Shown: positions 1 through 5,094 of the stretch, piece by piece | Numbering within the stretch: the first letter of the stretch is position 1 | How the letters are laid out: every line of letters begins with the position of its first letter | DNA from: Planctomycetota bacterium | GTDB lineage: Bacteria > Planctomycetota > UBA8108 | DNA length: 5,176 bases | Direction of reading: 5' to 3' | NCBI GenBank assembly: GCA_022451445.1 | Contig: JAKUSY010000248.1 | Location: forward strand, 1 to 5,176 | Made by a program: the position numbers and the translations under genes | Notes under the pieces: generated by a model | Databases searched by the model: none | What the model was told of the DNA's origin: nothing | Seen by the model: the letters and a program-made list of their open reading frames with translations, nothing else

Positions 1-34
1 CGGCCATCCCAAACAGAAGGCTAACCTTCAAAAC

Positions 35-67
35 AAAAAAACAGCCGGCGTTGAACGCCGGCTGTTT
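35..67 (-). terminator. Intrinsic terminator of the receiver-like gene
   Basis: A perfect inverted repeat (40-50 with 56-66, extendable by one A-T pair at 39/67) encloses a 5-base spacer. Read on the minus strand the GC-rich stem is followed directly by a run of seven Ts (41-35), the classic rho-independent layout. It lies about 57 bp past the stop of the minus-strand gene at 124-477, so it ends that transcript. On the plus strand only three Ts follow the stem, so termination in that direction would be weak. Confidence 0.9.
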
Positions 68-123
68 AACCCAATTCCCTTCCGGGACACTCACCCCATT
101 TTACGAGTCCGTCAGCATCCGGT

Positions 124-477
124 TCATAGATCCGCCAGGTAATCCAGCACATCCGCCACAGGGTATGGCTTTTCGAAACAGGCGACGGTGCCCTCGTAGT
201 CTATCTTCTCGCTGCAACTGTCCGCATCCTCACCAAGAACCATGAGGGGAAGGGAGATTCCCCGGCCGGTAAGGTAGGAGAAGAACTCGGTACTCTCTTC
301 GTTTATCGTTTCGGTATGCATGACGATCAGGTTCATCATGCGGCTCGACAAGACCGTCTTCCCGATCTCCTTGTTGAGAGCTATCTCCAGCTCAAAACGG
401 TGATTGTCGAACAAGTTTCTCAATTCGAAGCTGCTCTCCTTGGAATTTCCAAGAATCAAAATCCTGCCGCGATCCAT
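124..477 (-). CDS. Stand-alone degenerate response-regulator receiver (pseudo-receiver) protein
   Basis: A 117-residue protein with the alternating beta/alpha pattern of a CheY-like receiver and no output domain. Strand beta1 is RILILG (5-10), beta3 is NLIVMH (49-54), beta4 is PLMVLG (77-82), and the end of beta5 carries FEKP (101-104), matching the conserved Lys-Pro of receivers (K103, P104). The phosphorylation site is lost. The acidic pair after beta1 is G10/N11, the acceptor Asp position at the end of beta3 is H54, and the Thr/Ser after beta4 is G82. From family knowledge, such a domain cannot be phosphorylated in the normal way and probably acts by protein-protein contact in the cytoplasm. 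The ATG start is supported by GAGGTG (482-487), with four bases between it and the ATG. It lies downstream of accD on the same strand with a 214-bp gap and is followed by its own terminator. The fold assignment rests on pattern only; partner and role are unknown. Confidence 0.72.
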   Translation of the reverse strand: MDRGRILILGNSKESSFELRNLFDNHRFELEIALNKEIGKTVLSSRMMNLIVMHTETINEESTEFFSYLTGRGISLPLMVLGEDADSCSEKIDYEGTVACFEKPYPVADVLDYLADL

Positions 478-481
478 CTGA

Positions 482-487
482 CACCTC
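482..487 (-). promoter_or_regulatory. Ribosome binding site of the receiver-like gene
   Basis: On the minus strand GAGGTG lies four bases before the ATG at 477, or six bases counting from GAGG. This is a strong Shine-Dalgarno match. It fixes the start and argues the small gene is really translated. Confidence 0.75.
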
Positions 488-627
488 GGGAATAAATGAC
501 TGCCTGAACATCGCGGAAGCGAAAAACTGCTTTCGAGATCCCGCTGGGCCCATCTGTCCGTTACAAACAGGTCCCCATGTATCGACGGGATGCGTAAGGA
601 TCTTCACAGCTTCCGCGTAGAGGAGGA

Positions 628-641
628 TCCAGGCGCCTGGA
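628..641. repeat. Perfect 14-bp palindrome
   Basis: TCCAGGC followed directly by GCCTGGA is perfectly self-complementary with no spacer. It lies about 50 bp past the accD stop and 150 bp before the receiver-like gene. With no loop and no T-run it is a poor terminator. A dimeric-regulator operator is a better guess, but no recogniser can be named. Confidence 0.45.
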
Positions 642-691
642 GGCGACATCATGGACAGATATCAGGACCTTGGAATTCCCGGATTGGGTAT

Positions 692-1543
692 TCAGGCGGC
701 CTGGTCACAGCCGAGCAAACGCATGACCTGCACCATGAGAGCCCGAAGCTCTCCCCGGTTGACAATCCGGTCGATAAAGCCATGCTCGAGCTGGAATTCC
801 GAGCTCTGGAAACCATCGGGAATATCGGATTTGATGGTCTCCTTGATAACGGTCGGACCCGCAAACCCGATAAGCGCCCCGGGCTCGGCAAAGATGACAT
901 CGCCGAGCGCCGCGAAGCTCGCCATGCAGCCACCCATGGTCGGGTTCGTGAGCACGGAGAGGAAGAGACCGCCGGTGCGGTTCAGCTCGGCCAGCGCTAC
1001 GCTGGTCTTGGCCATCTGCATCAGCGAAAGAATTCCCTCGTCCATGCGGGCGCCCCCGCCTGAGCCGCTCACGAAGATGAAGGGGCGGGACAGTTCCCTG
1101 GCGAGGTCGATTCCCCGGCGAATTTTTTCACCCACCACCGAGCCCATGCTGCCGCGCAGGAACCGGGAATCGCTCACACCGAAGACCACCTCGATGGTGT
1201 CCATTTTCCCGATTCCGACGACACAGGCATCGGAGAGCTTGGTGCGATCCTGAGCGCTGCGCAGCCTCTCCTCATAGGAGCGTACCGCCACGAACTTGAG
1301 CGGATCGAGAGGGTAGAGGTCGGTGAATTTTTCTTCAAAACTGCCCTTGTCCAGCAGGGAGTCGATCCGCTCGACGCTCGATATCTCGTAGTGATGATTA
1401 CACTCGGGGCAGACGTTCTGCATCTCCTCGAACTTGGGCTTGTAGACCAGCTTGTTGCAGGAAGAGCACTGCATCCAGAGATCCGGCATCTCCTTGCGTT
1501 TGCGCCCACCGCCTGGTTTTTTTTCAGCTTCTCCGGGGTTCAT
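692..1543 (-). CDS. accD: Acetyl-CoA carboxylase carboxyltransferase subunit beta
   Basis: AccD pairs with AccA to form the alpha2beta2 carboxyltransferase that moves the carboxyl group from carboxybiotin-BCCP to acetyl-CoA, making malonyl-CoA for fatty-acid synthesis in the cytoplasm. The 283-residue length is normal. A basic N-terminal stretch (about 8-18) precedes a four-Cys zinc ribbon (C26, C29, C45, C48). The crotonase-like domain follows, with GARMDEG (164-170), LMQMAKTS (174-181), NPTMGG (200-205) and the EPGALIGFAGP block (220-230). The oxyanion-type loop reads SGSGGGARM, one Gly longer than the usual SASGGARM. The start is the ATG two bases after the rpe stop. AGGT (1552-1555) inside the rpe end serves as ribosome binding site eight bases upstream, so translation is probably coupled to rpe. 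An A8 run lies at codons 7-9. AccA is not in the window. Confidence 0.96.
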   Translation of the reverse strand: MNPGEAEKKPGGGRKRKEMPDLWMQCSSCNKLVYKPKFEEMQNVCPECNHHYEISSVERIDSLLDKGSFEEKFTDLYPLDPLKFVAVRSYEERLRSAQDRTKLSDACVVGIGKMDTIEVVFGVSDSRFLRGSMGSVVGEKIRRGIDLARELSRPFIFVSGSGGGARMDEGILSLMQMAKTSVALAELNRTGGLFLSVLTNPTMGGCMASFAALGDVIFAEPGALIGFAGPTVIKETIKSDIPDGFQSSEFQLEHGFIDRIVNRGELRALMVQVMRLLGCDQAA

Positions 1544-1545
1544 GC

Positions 1546-2211
1546 TCAGCTACCTGCCAGGGTGATAAGTTCACGGGTGGCCTCTGCCGGGTCTTCAGCC
1601 GAGAAGATGGCGCTGCCGGCGACAAAAACATCGGCCCCTGCGTCCCTGCACTCCACGATGGTGCCCCGGTCCACCCCGCCATCAACCTCTATCTTTATTT
1701 TCTTTGGATCCCCGGCGCCTTCCATCTCCCGACGGATTTTACGCACCTTCTCCAGATTGTCGCTGAGGAAGGCCTGCCCCCCGAAGCCCGGGTTCACTGT
1801 CATTACGACCACCATATCGAGCCGCGGGAGAAACTCGAAGATCTCCTCTACCGCGGTCTCCGGGTTTACCGCGATCCCCTTGCCAACGCCTCTCTCCTCC
1901 AGCTGGTCAAGCAGCGCTCCCACATCGCCATTCGCCTCGACGTGGAAGCTGATATGATCCGCCCCCGCAGCGGCAAAGGCCTCGAGGTACTCCCCCGGAT
2001 CGGTGATCATCAGGTGAACGTCGAGCGGGAGCTCGGTGATGGAACGAAGCGCCTGGACGACAACGGGGCCCATGGTCAGGTTGGGAACAAAATGCCCGTC
2101 CATCACATCGATATGAACCTGGCCGGCGCCGGCGGCCTCGACTGTTCGAACCAGCTCACCGAGCCTGGCAAAGTCAGCCGAAAGTATGGAGGGAGCGATG
2201 CTGAGCGTCAT
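1546..2211 (-). CDS. rpe: Ribulose-phosphate 3-epimerase
   Basis: This cytoplasmic enzyme interconverts D-ribulose 5-phosphate and D-xylulose 5-phosphate in the pentose phosphate pathway. The 221-residue product has the whole TIM-barrel signature: N-terminal IAPSILSADF (5-14), VHIDVMDGHFVPN (32-44, with metal ligand H33 and catalytic D35), DVHLM (64-68, H66), MTVNPGFGGQ (137-146), VDGG (176-179, catalytic D177) and phosphate-binding GSAIF (199-203). I chose the ATG at 2211 because family members begin a few residues before IAPSIL. A GTG at 2244 would add 11 residues unlike the family. Neither start has a good Shine-Dalgarno sequence. The gene lies 2 bp upstream of accD on the same strand, making an rpe-accD operon. 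A terminator for the pilin gene ends only about 47 bp before the ATG, so the source of rpe transcription is unclear. Confidence 0.96.
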   Translation of the reverse strand: MTLSIAPSILSADFARLGELVRTVEAAGAGQVHIDVMDGHFVPNLTMGPVVVQALRSITELPLDVHLMITDPGEYLEAFAAAGADHISFHVEANGDVGALLDQLEERGVGKGIAVNPETAVEEIFEFLPRLDMVVVMTVNPGFGGQAFLSDNLEKVRKIRREMEGAGDPKKIKIEVDGGVDRGTIVECRDAGADVFVAGSAIFSAEDPAEATRELITLAGS

Positions 2212-2257
2212 AACGAGGGAGTTTAGGTCCACCGGGAAACGCACGCAAGCTCTGACG

Positions 2258-2291
2258 AAAAAAAACGAGGCGACCCTGGCGGGTCGCCTCG
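2258..2291 (-). terminator. Strong intrinsic terminator after the pilin gene
   Basis: A perfect 11-bp GC-rich stem (2266-2276 with 2281-2291) with a four-base loop is followed, on the minus strand, by eight Ts (2265-2258). It lies about 120 bp past the pilin stop and only 47 bp before the rpe ATG. It therefore ends the pilin transcript and insulates, or attenuates, rpe-accD. Confidence 0.93.
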
Positions 2292-2411
2292 AGACGACTG
2301 AGAGATTGGACGAGTCTGGGGCTCCTCCCTGAGCCCATGGAAACGGGTTAACTCATCAAACCTGGTGGCAAGCGTGATTAACGCCTGCGGCCGGTGGAAA
2401 TCTATCCGAAG
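2292..2411 (-). other. Pilin 3' untranslated region
   Basis: This stretch between the pilin stop and its terminator has no coding frame I can support. It holds a small hairpin (2319-2324 with 2331-2336, six-base loop) without a T-run. Any promoter specific to rpe should lie here or in the terminator, but I found no good -35/-10 or -24/-12 pair on the minus strand. Confidence 0.5.
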
Positions 2412-2843
2412 TCAGTCGATGGGCGCGCTCGTAACTCTGGCTGCAGAGGTCGCGTTAAAGCGAATAACCGCGGACTGGTCGATGAAGAAGTGTCGATCGC
2501 CATCATTACCCGCGCTCACCGGCGACGCAGAGCAACTCCAGGTATTGTTGGTCCTGTCGTAATCGAACTCGTAGCCGGATTTCTCGCCAGCACCGAGTAC
2601 GCTGTCGATATAGCCAGCCGACTCGAGGTCTCCCAGGTCATCAGCGTATTCCTGGAAACGAGTACGATACTGCTCGTTAACCGTCGAGAGCGTTCTCAGC
2701 GAGCTGATCGCCGAAGCCTCGTTCCCCGCCTTGCGGGCATTCAGAAGGCTCGGGATGGCGATCGCGGCGATAATCGCGATGATCGCCACAACAATCATGA
2801 GCTCGATAAGCGTAAATCCCTGTTCTCTGCGCATACTCTTCAT
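2412..2843 (-). CDS. Type IV pilin-like protein (prepilin N-terminal methylation domain)
   Basis: A 143-residue class-a prepilin. A short basic leader (MKSMRREQG) ends in the prepilin peptidase site G9|F10, followed by the TLIEL block with the key Glu at mature position 5 (E14). A hydrophobic helix (about 10-32) ends in IPSLLNAR, then an amphipathic alpha1-C helix (about 38-66). After PilD-type cleavage and N-methylation the 134-residue mature protein would assemble into a type IV pilus or type II-secretion-like pseudopilus in the inner membrane and periplasm. The C-terminal globular part (67-143) carries GYEFDYD and FFIDQSAVIRFN. It has a single Cys (C104), so the usual C-terminal disulfide loop is absent. 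GAGGAG seven bases upstream fixes the start, in preference to the internal Met4. A sigma-54 promoter lies upstream and a strong terminator downstream, so it is monocistronic. No pilus assembly genes are nearby. Major versus minor pilin cannot be decided, so no symbol is given. Confidence 0.9.
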   Translation of the reverse strand: MKSMRREQGFTLIELMIVVAIIAIIAAIAIPSLLNARKAGNEASAISSLRTLSTVNEQYRTRFQEYADDLGDLESAGYIDSVLGAGEKSGYEFDYDRTNNTWSCSASPVSAGNDGDRHFFIDQSAVIRFNATSAARVTSAPID

Positions 2844-2850
2844 TCTACTT

Positions 2851-2856
2851 CTCCTC
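2851..2856 (-). promoter_or_regulatory. Ribosome binding site of the pilin gene
   Basis: GAGGAG on the minus strand lies seven bases before the ATG at 2843. It is near-ideal in match and spacing, which suits a highly expressed pilin and favours Met1 over Met4. Confidence 0.88.
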
Positions 2857-2873
2857 TAAAGACTCGTGTGACC

Positions 2874-2893
2874 CGTCGAATCCAATCTCGACG
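2874..2893 (-). repeat. Pilin leader hairpin next to the ribosome binding site
   Basis: CGTCGA (2874-2879) and TCGACG (2888-2893) form a 6-bp stem with an eight-base loop in the pilin 5' leader, about 17 bases upstream of the Shine-Dalgarno sequence. It could affect message stability or ribosome access. No function is shown by sequence alone. Confidence 0.4.
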
Positions 2894-2938
2894 AACTTTC
2901 AAACCAAACTCTCTCTCACGCCCTTCCCCCAGGACGCT

Positions 2939-2953
2939 GCCAGACCATCTGGC
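2939..2953. repeat. Inverted repeat at the start of the pilin transcript
   Basis: GCCAGA (2939-2944) and TCTGGC (2948-2953) are exact inverted copies around three bases. They lie just downstream of the transcription start predicted from the sigma-54 promoter (about 2959). The repeat would be either a 5'-terminal stem-loop in the pilin mRNA or a dimeric repressor site. Confidence 0.45.
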
Positions 2954-2970
2954 TTCTCCTATCGAGAGTG

Positions 2971-2985
2971 GCAAGGAGGGTGCCC
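2971..2985 (-). promoter_or_regulatory. Sigma-54 (RpoN) promoter of the pilin gene
   Basis: On the minus strand GGGCAC, five bases, then TTGC gives the invariant GG-N10-GC spacing and agrees with the TGGCAC-N5-TTGC consensus except for the first base. The predicted start is near 2959, leaving a leader of about 115 nt before the pilin ATG. Pilin genes of several Gram-negative groups are known to use RpoN with a PilR-type activator, which supports the call. Confidence 0.72.
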
Positions 2986-3067
2986 AACCGGCAAAGAAAG
3001 TTCAAGTTGTTCGCAAGTGACGCTCCGGCAAACGACTAGAGAATCCACCCGTTATCCCGCGGTGAGC

Positions 3068-3100
3068 GAAACGCCAATTTTTGTCACTATGAAACGCCAA
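3068..3100. promoter_or_regulatory. Tandem direct repeat, possible activator binding sites
   Basis: GAAACGCCAA occurs exactly at 3068-3077 and again at 3091-3100, with starts 23 bp apart (about two helical turns). Relative to the predicted pilin start the copies fall at about -109 to -141, the range where enhancer-binding activators of sigma-54 sit. They also lie 50-85 bp upstream of the recJ -35 box. The activator is not identified. Confidence 0.5.
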
Positions 3101-3151
3101 ATAGCGACGCAGGCGCCACTCTTCGTCGCCAGGGAACGAACCACAGCCATA

Positions 3152-3180
3152 TTGACCCCCCGCGCCCGCTCCCCTACACT
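3152..3180 (+). promoter_or_regulatory. Sigma-70 promoter of recJ
   Basis: A -35 box TTGACC (3152-3157) and a -10 box TACACT (3175-3180) are separated by exactly 17 bases. This is five of six and four of six matches to consensus at ideal spacing. The expected start is near 3187, about 74 bases before the recJ ATG. It stands out in an otherwise GC-rich stretch. Confidence 0.7.
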
Positions 3181-3214
3181 CAGAACCTTCATCTCTCTTG
3201 CTGAAAATAGTCGC

Positions 3215-3234
3215 GCTCCGCGGGTCCACGGAGC
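3215..3234 (+). repeat. Hairpin in the recJ leader
   Basis: GCTCCG (3215-3220) and CGGAGC (3229-3234) form a 6-bp GC-rich stem with an eight-base loop inside the predicted recJ 5' leader, ending 26 bases before the ATG. No T-run follows, so it is not a terminator. It may be incidental or affect translation. Confidence 0.4.
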
Positions 3235-3260
3235 CGGGCGGCGGGTAATACAGGCTGGTC

Positions 3261-5015
3261 ATGGTGGTCGCAAAAAAGAAAATCTGGAGCTCGGCTGAAA
3301 TAGACGAGGACCTCTGCTCCGACCTCTCACGTGAGCTCTCCTGTTCGCCCCAGATCGCCTCGCTCCTTCTCAGCAGGGGAATCGATGACGGCGAAAAAGC
3401 CAGGCGTTTTCTCCATCCGAAGCTTACCGATCTCCTCGATCCCGAGCTACTTCCTGAAATCGACAAGGCGGCCGGAAGAATCAACAGCGCCATCGCGCAG
3501 AAAGAGAGCATCTGCGTCTTCGGAGATTACGATGTTGACGGGGTCACCTCGACCTGCCTGCTGCACAATTTCTTCCAGCAGGTGGGGAAAAAAGATGTGC
3601 TCTATCGCCTGCCGGACAGGCTCAAGGGCGGCTACGGACTCAATTGCGATGTCATCAAAGAATTGGCCGAGCAGGGAATCAACCTGCTGGTAACCGTCGA
3701 CAACGGCTCCTCCTCGATAAAAGAAATCGAGCTGGCAGCGGAGCTGGGAATGGATGTCGTCGTATGCGACCACCACCAGCCCTCCAGTGAGCTGCCTGAA
3801 CCCTTCGCTCATGTCAATCCCTGGCTAGGCGACAACGAGGAGATCTTCAAGGAGCTTGCCGGGGTAGGCGTAACCTACAAGCTCGTCTGGGAGCTCTGCC
3901 GGCATTTCACCAGGACGAAAAAACTCTCGAAGGAATTCAGTGATTTCATGCGCGAGTCCCTTGCCCTCGCCGCGCTCGGCACAATAGCCGATGTTGTCCC
4001 ACTCCATGGCGAGAACCGGATCCTCGCCAAGTTCGGACTCCACAAGCTGAAGGACTCCAGGCGTCCCGGAGTCAGGAAGCTCGTAGATGCAGCCCTGTCG
4101 CAGGCGGGCTCCCGCGATTATCTCACCAGCGACGATGTCGGCTTCAGCATCGGCCCCAAGATCAACGCTCCCGGGCGGTTGGGTAATGCGGACTACGCCC
4201 TGCAGCTTCTCATGGCCGAGGACAACAACGAGGCGGAGAAGCTGATCCGGATCCTCGAGGGAGAGAACGACAAGCGCAAACTGCTCGGCGCCGAGATATA
4301 CGAAGACGCCTGCCGGCGCATCGAGGCCGAATACGATCTCGAGCGGGCGAAGGTCATCGTCCTCGGGGACGAATCCTGGCATCCCGGCATCGTTGGAATT
4401 GTCGCTTCGCGGATCGTGGACAATTACTACAGGCCGGCCTTCCTCTTCTCGATCGAGAACGATATCGCGAGAGGGTCAGCAAGGTCGATCGCGGGGGTCG
4501 ACCTCCACAAGGCGCTCACCCAATGCGAGGGCCTCTTTGAACGCTTCGGCGGGCATGCGATGGCCGCCGGAGGCACGATCCGCGCCGAGCGACTCGGCGA
4601 ATTGCGCGTCGCCCTCAACGACAACATCGAGCTCAAACCAGGGAAGATGACCCCCCGGATAGAATTCGACTGCAGGCTCGACCTCGAAGATCTCGATAAT
4701 TCTTTCCTCGCTGAGCTCTCCCAACTCGAGCCCTTTGGAAACGGCAACTCAAAGCCCCTCTTCGCCACCATGGGGCTGGAGGTGATCGGCAGCCCGAAAT
4801 TGATGGGCAAGGATGGGCGCCACCTCTCCTTCCACGTACGCCAGGGCGAGGGCCGGCGGGCGTTGAGGGCTGTGGCTTTTTTCATGGGAGAAAGGTGCGG
4901 GGAGATCACCCGGGGAACATCCATCTCGCTTCTCTACCGCCCCCAGGTGAACGTATGGCAGAACAGGGAGAGCATCGAGCTCATCGTCGAGGACCTGCGC
5001 ATCGAGGACAATTAG
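3261..5015 (+). CDS. recJ: Single-stranded-DNA-specific exonuclease RecJ
   Basis: RecJ degrades single-stranded DNA 5' to 3' in the cytoplasm, working in RecF-pathway recombination, mismatch repair and fork processing. The 584 residues match the usual length (about 577 in E. coli). The DHH domain shows motif I GDYDVDG (88-94), VDNGS (146-150, D147), the DHH motif CDHHQP (169-174) and ALGTIADVVPL (238-248, D244), which together bind two metal ions. The DHHA1 part has GPKINAPGRLGNA (298-310), WHPGIVGIVASRI (373-385), GSARSI (405-410) and RFGGHAMAAGG (428-438). A C-terminal OB fold (about 462-580) contains PFGNGNSKPLF (491-501). No key residue is missing. The ATG has only a weak AGG (3252-3254) six bases upstream. 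The first residues align with family N-termini, and no better start is seen. A sigma-70 promoter lies upstream, and the gene is monocistronic, ending at a bidirectional terminator. Confidence 0.97.
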   Translation: MVVAKKKIWSSAEIDEDLCSDLSRELSCSPQIASLLLSRGIDDGEKARRFLHPKLTDLLDPELLPEIDKAAGRINSAIAQKESICVFGDYDVDGVTSTCLLHNFFQQVGKKDVLYRLPDRLKGGYGLNCDVIKELAEQGINLLVTVDNGSSSIKEIELAAELGMDVVVCDHHQPSSELPEPFAHVNPWLGDNEEIFKELAGVGVTYKLVWELCRHFTRTKKLSKEFSDFMRESLALAALGTIADVVPLHGENRILAKFGLHKLKDSRRPGVRKLVDAALSQAGSRDYLTSDDVGFSIGPKINAPGRLGNADYALQLLMAEDNNEAEKLIRILEGENDKRKLLGAEIYEDACRRIEAEYDLERAKVIVLGDESWHPGIVGIVASRIVDNYYRPAFLFSIENDIARGSARSIAGVDLHKALTQCEGLFERFGGHAMAAGGTIRAERLGELRVALNDNIELKPGKMTPRIEFDCRLDLEDLDNSFLAELSQLEPFGNGNSKPLFATMGLEVIGSPKLMGKDGRHLSFHVRQGEGRRALRAVAFFMGERCGEITRGTSISLLYRPQVNVWQNRESIELIVEDLRIEDN

Positions 5016-5054
5016 GACGCGGGATTCCGCGAAGCTCTCCACCGTAAAGTGAGT

Positions 5055-5094
5055 AAAAAAAAAGGGGGACGCCCGGACAGGCGTCCCCGCTTTT
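5055..5094. terminator. Bidirectional intrinsic terminator between recJ and a convergent gene
   Basis: A 9-bp GC-rich stem (5065-5073 with 5080-5088) with a six-base loop is flanked by nine As on the left (5055-5063) and, after GC, by four Ts on the right (5091-5094). It lies 39 bp past the recJ stop. On the minus strand the nine-base T-run makes it a strong terminator for the gene entering from the right edge. On the plus strand it is a weaker terminator for recJ. Confidence 0.88.

Larger units (their letters stand above)
478..691. other. Intergenic gap between accD and the receiver-like gene
   Basis: This 214-bp stretch holds no gene I can support. An 86-codon minus-strand frame starting at 652 overlaps the receiver gene, has no ribosome binding site, and resembles no family I know. 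I see no terminator after accD and no clear sigma-70 or sigma-54 promoter for the receiver gene, so read-through from accD is possible. The one structured element is the palindrome at 628-641. Confidence 0.5.
2844..3260. other. Divergent regulatory region between the pilin gene and recJ
   Basis: This 417-bp stretch has no credible gene; the frames crossing it are shadows without family resemblance. From left to right it holds the pilin ribosome binding site, two leader hairpins, a sigma-54 promoter for the pilin, a 10-bp direct repeat, an inverted repeat (GCGACG 3104-3109 with CGTCGC 3124-3129), the sigma-70 promoter of recJ and a hairpin in the recJ leader. Each main element is listed separately. 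Confidence 0.8.

Noticed and set aside
16..29. Small hairpin GAAGG/CCTTC at the left edge, and a short plus-strand frame stopping at 22-24
   Set aside because: A 5-bp stem and seven codons are too little to support a gene end or a regulatory element.
392..652. An 86-codon minus-strand frame overlapping the receiver-like gene
   Set aside because: It has no ribosome binding site, overlaps a better-supported gene by 86 bp in another frame, and shows no family motif.
590..1253. Long plus-strand open frames antisense to accD
   Set aside because: They are shadows of the strongly coding accD in GC-rich DNA, with no recognisable protein signature.
2211..2244. GTG at 2244 as the rpe start
   Set aside because: It adds 11 residues not seen in the family and has no ribosome site; the ATG at 2211 fits the normal N-terminus.
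2319..2336. 6-bp hairpin in the pilin 3' region as a second terminator
   Set aside because: There is no T-run on either strand after the stem, and the much stronger terminator follows at 2258-2291.
3001..3013. Possible IHF site between the direct repeat and the sigma-54 promoter
   Set aside because: The position would be apt, but the match to the IHF consensus has at least two mismatches at conserved bases.
2394..3020. Plus-strand 208-codon frame antisense to the pilin
   Set aside because: It is the mirror of the real pilin gene, very rich in Arg, and lacks a ribosome site and any domain.
3002..3511. Minus-strand 169-codon frame across the recJ start and its promoter
   Set aside because: It runs antisense to the conserved RecJ N-terminus and over the promoter elements, and its composition looks non-protein-like.
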